From Chryseobacterium endalhagicum (GTDB lineage Bacteria > Bacteroidota > Bacteroidia > Flavobacteriales > Weeksellaceae), in contig NZ_JAELVM010000003.1 in NCBI RefSeq assembly GCF_016745235.1, positions 372,001 to 436,000 on the forward strand: 64,000 nucleotides of DNA, in the 5' to 3' direction. Both the position numbers and the translations under genes were made by a program. Of the stretch, positions 51,317 to 59,734 are shown piece after piece. Numbering within the stretch: position 1 is the first letter of the stretch; each line of letters begins with the position of its first letter. The notes under the pieces were generated by a model. That model ran no database searches and was not told the origin of the DNA. It saw nothing but the letters and a program-made list of their open reading frames with translations.

Positions 51317-52126
51317 CCCCATCGAATCCTTCTCCTTATGCCTATCCTTCTCCGATTCATTTTCCGCTACGCCCGCTTTCCAGTAGGAATAGGCGTTCAG
51401 CTCCTGTGCGGTCCAGTTTTTTTCTTTCCGCAGGTAAGTCCGTATGTCTTTGACACTTGAAAATTCTGCTGCAATGTACCCGAATTTTGTGGTTTCCGGA
51501 ATATTGATGCTTTTTACGGTATCAGCCATTTCACTGCTGATATGAGGTGTTGCGTTATGAAGCCAAATGAATTCAATATCAGCTTTGGTTTCAAAAATCT
51601 GTTCGTCTTCTTTTCCGTGAACTTCGATGATGCAGACTCCTTTTGCTTTTTCCGGCAGTGTTTCCAGCATGGCTCCAAGAACCGGAATGGCTGTAGCATC
51701 TCCAGCAAACAGGTACCAATCTGCTTCCGGATACATTTCTTTTGTTTCTGTACGCATCATGATGCCGAGCTTTGAACCTGCTTCAGATTCTCTTGCCCAT
51801 TTTGAAGCGGGACCACCGTCTCCATGATCCACAAAATCGATGATCAGTATATTTTTCTCAAGATCTATTCCGCGATGGGTGTAGGTTCTTACGGCCGGAG
51901 CCACTTCTTTTGGAGGATAAACCCACTGGCGGTTTTCATCCAGAGTGGGAAAATGGATTTCATTTAAACCCGCCGGAGGTACAGCAATTTTATTATTATC
52001 GCCGATGGAAGTATTTTTGAACAAATGAGCATCAGGAGAATAGAGATACACTCTTATAAAATGGCCTGTGATATATTCTTTTCTGATAAGTTCTGCAACA
52101 ACGCGGCCTGTTGGAATTCTTGTCAT
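51314..52126 (-). CDS. Siderophore-interacting protein (FAD ferric-reductase family)
   Basis: A 270-residue SIP/ViuB-type flavoprotein. RTYTHRGID is the FAD-binding RxYS/T motif, and DHGDGGPASKWARE contacts the flavin. The second domain WYLFAGDATAIPVLGAML is the NAD(P)H-binding part. It reduces ferric siderophores in the cytoplasm to release iron. It lies downstream of the efflux operon but behind a terminator and with its own promoter, so it is likely separately controlled, plausibly by iron. The C-terminus is unusually charged (ESEKDRHKEKD). Confidence 0.92.
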   Translation of the reverse strand: MTRIPTGRVVAELIRKEYITGHFIRVYLYSPDAHLFKNTSIGDNNKIAVPPAGLNEIHFPTLDENRQWVYPPKEVAPAVRTYTHRGIDLEKNILIIDFVDHGDGGPASKWARESEAGSKLGIMMRTETKEMYPEADWYLFAGDATAIPVLGAMLETLPEKAKGVCIIEVHGKEDEQIFETKADIEFIWLHNATPHISSEMADTVKSINIPETTKFGYIAAEFSSVKDIRTYLRKEKNWTAQELNAYSYWKAGVAENESEKDRHKEKDSMG

Positions 52127-52147
52127 CTTTTTATTTTTTATTCAATA

Positions 52148-52181
52148 CAAATTTAATTTTATTTTGTCTAAATAAAAACAA
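52148..52181 (-). promoter_or_regulatory. Promoter of siderophore-interacting protein gene
   Basis: TAAATTTG (52148-52155) and TTG (52179-52181) on the minus strand with a 23-bp spacer. Confidence 0.6.
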
Positions 52182-52194
52182 TTAATCTAAAAAT

Positions 52195-52230
52195 GTAAAG
52201 CTCCGCTACAAAATTGCAGCAGAGCTTTAC
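52195..52230 (-). terminator. Terminator of the efflux operon
   Basis: GTAAAGCTC and GAGCTTTAC are perfect 9-bp arms with further internal pairing, followed on the minus strand by ATTTTTAG. It lies 20 bp after the MFS stop codon. Confidence 0.8.
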
Positions 52231-52249
52231 GGTGAAAAACAAGGTATCT

Positions 52250-53842
52250 TTAAACCGCAGGTCCTGCTGCGTCTTTTATTTCTTCTATTAATTTTTTATG
52301 TTCGCGAAGTCTTCTTCTCGCAATTACAGATTTACCGCCTAAAACCCTGATAAATCTTAAATACTGGAATCTTTCTCTTCCGAAATGATGGGTCAGTACA
52401 TAGAGCAATACTCCAAACCCGGTTAAAATAATGTATCCAAAGATCTTTTTACCGGATACGATAATGGCATTCAGCTGAATAGTCTTCATATTGGCTGCTA
52501 TATTCTGGGGACTCACCGTCATTCCATCAATATACACAGCAAGATCACCTACCGCCGTCACCTGAAAACGGTACTGAAACCATGAATACAGTGCTGAGAA
52601 AAAGCCCACCGCCAGGAAAGTTCTCCAAACCAAGACCAGCCCGATGGCTGCCAGCATATCATCCAGTTCAAGTTTATCCAGCGTATAAAACCACACTGAA
52701 ATAAACAGCGAACACATTCCATATCCTTTTAAAAACATCGGCAGATACCAGTTTTCATAATTGAATTCCAGGACCATTGAAAAATACATGATCAATGAAT
52801 ATCCCATCATCGCAGAAAAACCGGAGAAGATGAACATTTTCAGGGGTATTTCTTTTTTGAACCAGAATACAGCGACTGCACCTGCCAGAATAATTCCCGG
52901 AATCATCAGCATATTCAATCCAGCATTCGTCTGTTGGTCGTAACCAAGAACTCCTACCGCAAAGGTATTCTGAAGTGAAGTCGTTCCTAAGAACATTCCC
53001 AGGCACAACAGCATAAACAAACCATGCTGCACATTATTTTTTGTGAAAATTTTGAATGATAAATAAGGTCTTTTTAAAGTAAACTGACGAACCACCAGCA
53101 ATGCAAAGCTTACAAAAGCCGCAATGCTCGCATTCATAATGTCTTTTGAATTCCACCAGTCCTGCTGTTTCCCGAATGAAAAAACATATGCGGAAAACAT
53201 AAACGTCGAAACGAAGAGCATGATACTCATCCAGTCAATGTAGTGTAACGGAACTTTTAATGCAAAATATTTATCATGCATAACAACCCAGTGAATCAAT
53301 GCCAGTATAAAACATAATACCGCTGCAATCACATAAAAATGCTGCCAGTTGTAATTAATAGAAACTACCGCTGCATAATAAGCCGCCACCTGATTCATCG
53401 CCAAAACAAAGGTGTAAAACAATCCGTAAAACATCCCTCTGTTCCCGATCATCGCCATAAGGGGAAGAAACAGCTCAATCGTCACCATCATCTTTAAAAA
53501 ACCGATAAACAGAGCCGTAAATACAAATATCATAGGCTGCATTGTCGTTCCGTTGATGTAGCTCAGCAGTCCTAACAATACGAGCAGTATGGTCATTTTA
53601 TCCCTCACCTTGAATCTCATCTTCAGTCTGAGGACAATCGGCATACAGGCACCCATTCCTATGGTTGTCGCATAATTAGCCCACATGAAATATTCGGTCA
53701 TGGCTCCGGTACCGCTTACCAGATAACTGATATTTCCCGTATACACACCACCAAGCGGCATCACCACAGCCAGCAGCAGTACGATAAGCAGAAGCTGTAC
53801 GGGTTTTGGTACCCAGTTGTTGTATAGTCCTTTGTTGTACAT
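52250..53842 (-). CDS. MFS efflux permease, EmrB-like
   Basis: 530 residues with 14 predicted membrane helices, the length and helix number of the DHA2 (EmrB/QacA) family. Downstream of HlyD- and TolC-type genes, it is the inner-membrane pump of a tripartite system that expels drugs or toxic lipophiles by proton antiport. Sequence motifs of the family are weak (GVYTGNISYLVSG near the N-terminus), so this is a divergent Bacteroidota branch. The cytoplasmic C-terminus is basic (KSVIARRRLREHKK). A 229-bp gap with heptamer arrays separates it from the HlyD gene. Confidence 0.87.
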   Translation of the reverse strand: MYNKGLYNNWVPKPVQLLLIVLLLAVVMPLGGVYTGNISYLVSGTGAMTEYFMWANYATTIGMGACMPIVLRLKMRFKVRDKMTILLVLLGLLSYINGTTMQPMIFVFTALFIGFLKMMVTIELFLPLMAMIGNRGMFYGLFYTFVLAMNQVAAYYAAVVSINYNWQHFYVIAAVLCFILALIHWVVMHDKYFALKVPLHYIDWMSIMLFVSTFMFSAYVFSFGKQQDWWNSKDIMNASIAAFVSFALLVVRQFTLKRPYLSFKIFTKNNVQHGLFMLLCLGMFLGTTSLQNTFAVGVLGYDQQTNAGLNMLMIPGIILAGAVAVFWFKKEIPLKMFIFSGFSAMMGYSLIMYFSMVLEFNYENWYLPMFLKGYGMCSLFISVWFYTLDKLELDDMLAAIGLVLVWRTFLAVGFFSALYSWFQYRFQVTAVGDLAVYIDGMTVSPQNIAANMKTIQLNAIIVSGKKIFGYIILTGFGVLLYVLTHHFGRERFQYLRFIRVLGGKSVIARRRLREHKKLIEEIKDAAGPAV

Positions 53843-53845
53843 GAA

Positions 53846-54080
53846 TTTAGAAGTTAGATATTAGAGGTTAGAAGTTAGAGGATGGAAGCGGGAGGATGGG
53901 AGATGGAAGTTTATCTTTGTCGTTATACTTCTGCATTCCAAATAAGTTCCTTTAGAAAAATTAGAAATTATCAGAGAGGAGCCAGAAACTGTTTTTTCAT
54001 CTGCATCAGCTTCCCTCTTCTGGCTTCCGGCTTCCTTTCTTAATCTTTTAATCTCTAAATTTTTTAATTTTTTAATTTAC
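53846..54080. repeat. Purine/pyrimidine heptamer arms around the MFS-HlyD junction
   Basis: Left arm 53848-53912 in steps of seven: TTAGAAG, TTAGATA, TTAGAGG, TTAGAAG, TTAGAGG, ATGGAAG, CGGGAGG, ATGGGAG, ATGGAAG. Right arm 54009-54078: CTTCCCT, CTTCTGG, CTTCCGG, CTTCCTT, TCTTAAT, CTTTTAA. The arms are inverted with respect to each other. The right arm reaches the HlyD stop codon (54072). Confidence 0.88.
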
Positions 54081-55184
54081 ATTCACATTCATATTCATTC
54101 CCGCACTCAGCTGAGCCAGGTCTTCCTTTTTATTGGCAGTGCTGAATTCTATCCTTACCGGAATTCTCTGCTGTACCTTGATAAAGTTTCCTGTGGAATT
54201 ATCGGTAGGAACGTTTGAATATCTTGAACCTGTTGCAGCGGAAATAGCCGTAACCGTTCCTTCAAATTTCTTTCCTCCCAAAGCATCAGCAGTCATCATC
54301 ATTTTCTGACCGACTTTAATATTCGGCATCTGTTTTTCCAGGAAATTGGCGGTTACCCATTTCTGACCGTTCAGAACGATGGTCGCCACCTGCTGACCGG
54401 GCTGAATCAGCTGTCCTTCAGAAATCGTTCTCCGTCCCATTACCCCATCATAAGGTGCTGTGATTACGGTATAAGAAAGATTGATCTTCGCCATATCCAG
54501 TGCAGATTTCGTTCTTTTGATCTCCGCATCATTGATTCCTAATTTACTTTTCACCTCAGTGGTAGAAAGATTGGCAGACTGCTTCTGATTCACCAGTGTT
54601 TCATACGCTGCTTTCTGCGCATCATATTCAGTTTTGATCTGGTCATACTGCTGTCTGGTCACCGCTTCTGCAGCAAGAAGGTTTTTATATCTGTTTAAAT
54701 TTTGCTCGGCATTCCACAATCTGGCTTTAGCACCTGCAATATTGGATTCCATCACGCTTACGTTATTGGAAACGGTATTGACGGATGAACTTGTTGCCGA
54801 TCTCTGTGCCAGTGCATTCTGATAAGCAGCTTCCGCCTGACCCAATTGGGTTAAAAGTTCATTTTTATCCAGAATAACCAAGGTATCTCCTTTTTTAACT
54901 TTCTGGTGTTCGATGAATTTTATGTCTTTAATATAGGCTGAAACCCTTGTATTGATCGGGTTGATGAATTCTTCTACCTGAGCCGCTTCCGTATACGTTT
55001 TATCTCCAATGTGGAAATATTCACGGACCAGCCAGAAAAGCCCGAATCCTATTACCAGAAATACTACGATATTAGAAATTACCGCTCTTATTTTATTCTT
55101 TTTATTCTGTTTCTTTTTCACCACCGCTCCTGACTGTGCCGGAGCCGCCTGAGTATTTTGAGTTGTTTGTTCCTTGTTTTCCAT
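54072..55184 (-). CDS. HlyD-family periplasmic adaptor, EmrA-like
   Basis: A 370-residue membrane-fusion protein. A Lys-rich cytoplasmic N-terminus is followed by one membrane helix (about 34-52), a barrel-sandwich half, a coiled-coil hairpin (about 120-235, AEAAYQNALAQRSATSSSVN onward), the second lipoyl half (TVITAPYDGVMGRRTISEGQ) and a beta-barrel domain. It joins the MFS pump to TolC. Start is 22 nt after the tolC stop. Confidence 0.93.
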   Translation of the reverse strand: MENKEQTTQNTQAAPAQSGAVVKKKQNKKNKIRAVISNIVVFLVIGFGLFWLVREYFHIGDKTYTEAAQVEEFINPINTRVSAYIKDIKFIEHQKVKKGDTLVILDKNELLTQLGQAEAAYQNALAQRSATSSSVNTVSNNVSVMESNIAGAKARLWNAEQNLNRYKNLLAAEAVTRQQYDQIKTEYDAQKAAYETLVNQKQSANLSTTEVKSKLGINDAEIKRTKSALDMAKINLSYTVITAPYDGVMGRRTISEGQLIQPGQQVATIVLNGQKWVTANFLEKQMPNIKVGQKMMMTADALGGKKFEGTVTAISAATGSRYSNVPTDNSTGNFIKVQQRIPVRIEFSTANKKEDLAQLSAGMNMNVNVN

Positions 55185-55206
55185 TGTCTTGATTTTCAGT
55201 TTTAAA

Positions 55207-56517
55207 TTAAAGAGTCCCCGCAGCTTTCAGCAGGTTGTAATATTGATACAGCACATTGATTTCCGCATTGGCAAAATCCAGCTCCGATTGCAGCTTCTGA
55301 TTTTGTGCATCAATCATTTCTGCCTGTACTGCCAGCTGGTTCAGGTATTTCGCTTCCGTAATCTTGTAGTTTTCTTCTGCCAGTCTTTTCGCATCATTCA
55401 GAATATCAGCCTGCTGGATCGATTCCTGGTATTTTACATAAGAAGCATTTACCGCCATGTCCACATTCTGCTGAACCAGCGTTACCGCGTCTCCTGCCTG
55501 TGTTTTCTGCAGTTCACCAAGCTTTACTTTCTCCTTTGTTTTATACAGGTTATCAATATTATAGCTTAATGAAACGCCAGCCTGCCATCCTCCTGAATAC
55601 ATATCCAGAACAGGATTTCTGTTTGTAACCGGACGCTGTAAAGTATATCCTCCAAACCCTGAAAGTGTGGGCATCTGATCTGTTTTGATGATTTCTATAT
55701 TTTTATAAGCAACATCAATGTTTTTCTTGGCAGATTTCAGCTGTGGATGGCTGTCATGGGCAAGATCCATATAATAATCCATGCCGATACCGGATTCTTT
55801 ACCTTCAAGACTTTCAACAGGAACAATTTCCGTTTCAGAAGGCAGTCCCAATGCCATATTTAAATTATAATTAAGGATCTTTTTATTGTTCGTTAAGGTC
55901 AGAATTCCCTGATCCAGGTTTTTGATCGCCAGCTCTCCACGGATCACTTCATTACGGGTCACCATACCCTGCTGATAAAATTTCTGAATGTTTTTAAGAC
56001 GTTCCTGTGCCAGCTTTTTATTATTCTGAAATACAGATTCCTGATTCACCATTTTGTAAACGTCCAGATAATTGGAGATCACAAGAAATTTTACATCAAG
56101 TTTGTTTTTTTCCAGATCCAGTTCGGAAAGCTGTTCACGAAGAGCCGCCATTTCAACGGATTTATTCACTAAACCTCCTTTAAAGATCAGCTGCGTTGCC
56201 TGTACCGCATACGAGCTTCCGTAATGAGGCATCGGAATATTGGTTGAGCTTGAAAAATCTTTGTCTATGGCTACCGCATCACCTAAATAGAACTGGCTTG
56301 TAGAAGCTGTGATATTAGGGAGCTTTTGAAGTTTTGCCACATTTGTATTCTGTTTCGCAATGTCTATATTCTGAGCAGACACTTTTAACTGCTGATGGTT
56401 TTTCACAGCCAGATCGGCCGCTTCACCTGCAGTCATCTGTTTGATCTGTTGAGAAAAAAACAGCGCAGGGAATAGAGCTACCACGAGTGATAGTGCTGTT
56501 TTTATATTCTTTGTCAT
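55207..56517 (-). CDS. TolC-like outer-membrane efflux protein
   Basis: 436 residues with a signal peptide (cut after FFSQ, about 22). Two repeated halves of long amphipathic helices (OEP family) are visible, e.g. NYLDVYKMVNQESVFQNNKKLAQERL in the first and SYVKYQESIQQADILNDAKRLAEENY in the second. It forms the trimeric channel of the efflux pump. First gene of the operon after the AraC regulator gene, with a consensus promoter. Confidence 0.93.
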   Translation of the reverse strand: MTKNIKTALSLVVALFPALFFSQQIKQMTAGEAADLAVKNHQQLKVSAQNIDIAKQNTNVAKLQKLPNITASTSQFYLGDAVAIDKDFSSSTNIPMPHYGSSYAVQATQLIFKGGLVNKSVEMAALREQLSELDLEKNKLDVKFLVISNYLDVYKMVNQESVFQNNKKLAQERLKNIQKFYQQGMVTRNEVIRGELAIKNLDQGILTLTNNKKILNYNLNMALGLPSETEIVPVESLEGKESGIGMDYYMDLAHDSHPQLKSAKKNIDVAYKNIEIIKTDQMPTLSGFGGYTLQRPVTNRNPVLDMYSGGWQAGVSLSYNIDNLYKTKEKVKLGELQKTQAGDAVTLVQQNVDMAVNASYVKYQESIQQADILNDAKRLAEENYKITEAKYLNQLAVQAEMIDAQNQKLQSELDFANAEINVLYQYYNLLKAAGTL

Positions 56518-56537
56518 TTTACCTTGTTTTACGAAGG

Positions 56538-56567
56538 CAAAGTTACGGCAGCTATGAAGTCAAACAA
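56538..56567 (-). promoter_or_regulatory. Promoter of tolC operon, TTG-N19-TAACTTTG
   Basis: TTG (56565-56567), 19-bp spacer, TAACTTTG (56538-56545) on the minus strand: ideal spacing and consensus. Confidence 0.75.
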
Positions 56568-56597
56568 ATGTTTGAATTTTGGAAAAAGATGTTCAAA
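56560..56597. promoter_or_regulatory. Candidate AraC operator, direct repeats 21 bp apart
   Basis: ATGTTTGAA (56568-56576) and ATGTTCAAA (56589-56597) are direct repeats with a 21-bp period (two helical turns), directly upstream of the -33 element. TCAAACA-AA-TGTTTGA (56560-56575) is a palindrome overlapping the -33 TTG. The layout fits activation by the AraC protein encoded just upstream. Confidence 0.6.
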
Positions 56598-56606
56598 TGT
56601 AAGATT

Positions 56607-57452
56607 TTAATTTTCGAACTGATGTCTGTACTGGGTAGGACTTACATCAAGATGCTTTTTAAAAAAGTGGGAAAACGAGTATTGATCGCTGAATCCAAGG
56701 ATTGAAGACACCTCTGAAACCGGTTTATTGGAGGAGTTTAAAAGCACTTTCGCTTCATTCATCACAATTAAAGCAATAATCTGGCTTGCAGACTTTCCTG
56801 TAATGGATTTCACCACCGAAGAAAGATGTCTGGTTGTAATGGACTGGCGTTCGGCATAGAACTCTACCGTCCGCTCGGTAAGATGATGGTTGGAAAGATC
56901 CGTAAGAAATACAAAAACAATCTCCTCCTGTCTGGACATCTGATTCATAGAGTAGCTGTCCTCTTTAGAAATAATTCCGGACATCTGATAGCAGAAAACC
57001 GAAAAAAGATGCTCTACCATTTCTTTTTTATACAGCATTTCTGCATCTGAATCCAGAATAAATTTCAGGAAATTGACACTTTTCCAGACTATATCCATTT
57101 CGTTTTCAGGAAAAGGAACGCCTTTATTCATCTGCTGGCGGAAATAGCGGTACGTGATCAACCTGTTGAATTTAAGGGACAACGCAGAGATAAATTCTCT
57201 TTTATAGGAAACCATCCGGGACTGAAAATCCCCGCTTACAGAAACCATCTCATAGATCGTCTGCGGATCGGTAACCATAAACATATTGGCGGAAAGCTCC
57301 AGATCACTGAAATGCTGACGGAGCTTTATAGTCCCCGACTTGATAAAAATAAAGGCAGGATTTTCCGGGCGGAAAGGCTTATCCGCAGAAATTCTCTCGA
57401 AAATATTATGTTGGGTAAAAATCTCAACACCGAATTTTTCTAAGGCTGACAT
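56607..57452 (-). CDS. AraC-family transcriptional regulator
   Basis: 281 residues. The N-terminal cupin-like sensor (about 1-120) begins FGVEIFTQHNIFERI. The C-terminal double HTH (about 185-278) contains the signature ILGFSDQYSFSHFFKKHLDVSPTQYR. It precedes the efflux operon on the same strand by 89 bp, and operator-like direct repeats lie in that gap, so it is very likely the local activator responding to a pump substrate. A -7 box sits 4 nt before its ATG. Confidence 0.92.
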   Translation of the reverse strand: MSALEKFGVEIFTQHNIFERISADKPFRPENPAFIFIKSGTIKLRQHFSDLELSANMFMVTDPQTIYEMVSVSGDFQSRMVSYKREFISALSLKFNRLITYRYFRQQMNKGVPFPENEMDIVWKSVNFLKFILDSDAEMLYKKEMVEHLFSVFCYQMSGIISKEDSYSMNQMSRQEEIVFVFLTDLSNHHLTERTVEFYAERQSITTRHLSSVVKSITGKSASQIIALIVMNEAKVLLNSSNKPVSEVSSILGFSDQYSFSHFFKKHLDVSPTQYRHQFEN

Positions 57453-57456
57453 ATCA

Positions 57457-57464
57457 CAAATGTA
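57457..57464 (-). promoter_or_regulatory. Promoter -7 box of the AraC regulator gene
   Basis: TACATTTG, then TGAT, then ATG: the third clear case here with 4-nt spacing, implying a leaderless mRNA. Confidence 0.6.
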
Positions 57465-57491
57465 GCCAATATATTCTGTGTCTACAATATT

Positions 57492-58559
57492 TTAGTCTTC
57501 CAGGGAATACACTGCAAAGCTCGCCAGCCAGTGATCTCCGCCATAATTTCCCTGAAACAGCAGAGGAAGCCCGTTCGCTAAAAATACATCAGCCGTTTTT
57601 CTGAAATCTTTTTTCAAAGGATGACCGTCAGGAAGTGCTTTTGATATTCCTTTCATACACCAGGCTTTGGAAAAGGACAATCCCACAAGGTGAACGGTCT
57701 GATAATCGCTCAGGTCGCTTACCACAGGAATTTTTTCAATATTCTCCAGGCTTCTTTTTTCATAGAAATTATTCAGCCAGACGACAAACTCCTTCTGAGG
57801 AAGCACTCTTCTCATCAGGTCGGCAATTTCAAGACTTGGCGAAAAGAAGTCGGATCCGTCCGGTTCCAGATACGCAGGGGTTTTCTGGTCTTTTCCGTAA
57901 AAATATTTTGCTTTTTCTTTCAGCTGATTCTCAAATTCCTTATCATTGTTTGCAATAGCCCAGTCGATGGCAAAAGCCAGTCCGAATGCAGTATTCGGGT
58001 GAACTCCGGTTCTGTTCGGGTAGGTTTGTTTGGGAAGATAAGTCTTCCAAGACTGTAAGATCTTATCTGTTAATGGTTTTAAATTTTCGTGCCAGATCTT
58101 AGCTTTAGGATGATTCCAAGTAGTCAACTCTTCATCAAGCTTTAGCAGCCATGCCCAGCCATAGGTTCTCTCAAACGTTGTAGTCAGCTGATATTTAGTG
58201 AAATAATCAGCTTCGGTCTGTAGGTTTTCTTTATTTAACGAATTGTCAAGAATTTTCTCGATGTCTTTAGCATTGGCAAGATTCGGTTTTGTCTTCAGCA
58301 ATCTCACAAGCATCCAGTGGCCGTGGACAGAGCTGTGCCAGTCGAAACAGCCATAAAAGCTTGGGTGAAGATCTTTTGGCGTCAGAGGAACTTCTCCGGC
58401 ATTATTAATGATATGTGCCGTTTTATTTGGGTATTCCTGATTGATACAGTGAAGAGGTTTTTCCAATAATTTAACCGCCATTTCATCAGTTAATTTCGGA
58501 GCTTCCTGAGCATACATCAGAAATGGAGAAAACACGAATGCTAAAAGACTTTTTTTCAT
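57492..58559 (-). CDS. DUF2891 family exported protein
   Basis: 355 residues with a signal peptide (MKKSLLAFVFSPFLMYAQ). The DUF2891 hallmark is HPSFYGCFDWHSSVHGHWMLVRLL at about residues 65-88. An alpha/alpha-barrel-like repeat of Trp- and Leu-rich helices follows, with YLEPDGSDFFSPSLEIADLMRR. The fold suggests a glycan-acting or glycan-binding enzyme, but no activity is established. Upstream of the AraC gene by 39 bp; co-transcription is possible but the AraC gene has its own promoter. Confidence 0.88.
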   Translation of the reverse strand: MKKSLLAFVFSPFLMYAQEAPKLTDEMAVKLLEKPLHCINQEYPNKTAHIINNAGEVPLTPKDLHPSFYGCFDWHSSVHGHWMLVRLLKTKPNLANAKDIEKILDNSLNKENLQTEADYFTKYQLTTTFERTYGWAWLLKLDEELTTWNHPKAKIWHENLKPLTDKILQSWKTYLPKQTYPNRTGVHPNTAFGLAFAIDWAIANNDKEFENQLKEKAKYFYGKDQKTPAYLEPDGSDFFSPSLEIADLMRRVLPQKEFVVWLNNFYEKRSLENIEKIPVVSDLSDYQTVHLVGLSFSKAWCMKGISKALPDGHPLKKDFRKTADVFLANGLPLLFQGNYGGDHWLASFAVYSLED

Positions 58560-58710
58560 TGTATAAAAATAGAAAATAATTTAGATTCAAAAATGATTTT
58601 TAAACTTCATTAAAATATATAAATCATAAAAATTCTCATAAAACAATATGAATTTTTAACAAAACAAAGATTTGTGCATAATTTTTGATAAGATTCAATA
58701 AAAAATATTC

Positions 58711-59586
58711 ATGATCAAATTATTTTTACCTTTATGTATGCTTCTTTTAATGAGCAGCTGCAAAAAATCTGAAATGGATGCTGTAAGTTCTCCAGATATA
58801 GTTAATAGTCAGCCTCCACCAAGAGAAGAAGCCTATCAAATGGCGCCTGTAAGCTCTATTTCAGAAAAATCAGAAACAGTAGATCAGTCTCCACAACCCG
58901 CTCTATCGCCAAAACCAATCGACACCATCAGTAAAAAGGTCATTAAAAACGGCAATATGAAAATCCAGGTGGGAGATATTAAAAAAGCACAGAATCAGGT
59001 AGGAGATATTCTGAAGAAAAACAATGCTTATATTCAGACTGAGCAGTATCAAAACACCGATAATGATGATAATCTGGATCTTGTGATCCGTGTTCCGCAT
59101 AAAAATTTTGATGCTTTAATCAATTCTTTTTCTGACGGAGTGGGCTCTGTTTTGTCCAAAAATATTTCGTCTGATGATGTTACAGAAGAATATACGGATG
59201 TTTCCATCAAATTAGCCAATAAAAGAATTTATCTGGAAAAGTACCGGAATATGCTCAGAAGTGCTTCTACCACTAAAGACATGATTGAAATTCAGGAGAA
59301 AATCCGTGAACTTGAAGATGAAATAGATGTTGCGGAAGGCAGACTTCGGTTTATTGATGACCGTGTGAATTACAGTACACTCAACCTGAGTTTATACAAA
59401 GAAAAAGTGAGAAGCTCTGCTACCTCAAAAATTGGCTTCGGAAGCCGGTTTGCCGATTCTGCCACTGAAGGCTGGAACAGTTTTGTAAGTTTTCTGCTGG
59501 GAATTATTTCATTCTGGCCGTTTTTATTGCTGATTCCAATTCTTATTTATTTGTGGAGAAAATGGAGAGCCGGAAGAAAAAAATAG
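58711..59586 (+). CDS. DUF4349 lipoprotein
   Basis: 291 residues. Lipobox LMSSC (Cys17), a Pro/Ser-rich linker to about residue 75, then the DUF4349 domain starting SKKVIKNGNMKIQVGD. A coiled coil lies about 180-215 (MIEIQEKIRELEDEIDVAEGRL). It ends in a C-terminal membrane helix (about 258-282) with a basic tail. It is anchored at both ends, an unusual topology typical of this family. Function unknown, probably envelope-related. Single-gene unit. Confidence 0.88.
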   Translation: MIKLFLPLCMLLLMSSCKKSEMDAVSSPDIVNSQPPPREEAYQMAPVSSISEKSETVDQSPQPALSPKPIDTISKKVIKNGNMKIQVGDIKKAQNQVGDILKKNNAYIQTEQYQNTDNDDNLDLVIRVPHKNFDALINSFSDGVGSVLSKNISSDDVTEEYTDVSIKLANKRIYLEKYRNMLRSASTTKDMIEIQEKIRELEDEIDVAEGRLRFIDDRVNYSTLNLSLYKEKVRSSATSKIGFGSRFADSATEGWNSFVSFLLGIISFWPFLLLIPILIYLWRKWRAGRKK

Positions 59587-59652
59587 CCTGAGGTTTCGGG
59601 ATGCGGGGTTCGGGGTTCGAGTTTTTGAGATTCGTGTTTCCGGGTTCGGGCT
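59587..59652. repeat. G-rich heptamer array, single arm
   Basis: GGTTTCG, GGATGCG, GGGTTCG, GGGTTCG and then, after an 8-nt step, GAGATTC, GTGTTTC. It starts one base after the DUF4349 stop codon. No C-rich partner arm follows. Confidence 0.8.
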
Positions 59653-59682
59653 AAATGACAAGAATAATGTTTTATATATACT

Positions 59683-59718
59683 AAAAATCCGGATATCGTG
59701 AAGATACCCGGATTTTTA
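59683..59718. terminator. Bidirectional terminator
   Basis: AAAAATCCGG and CCGGATTTTT with inner TATC/GATA form a long stem between the convergent DUF4349 gene and the gene at 59735. Confidence 0.85.
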
Positions 59719-59734
59719 TTGCATGATCTGTTAT

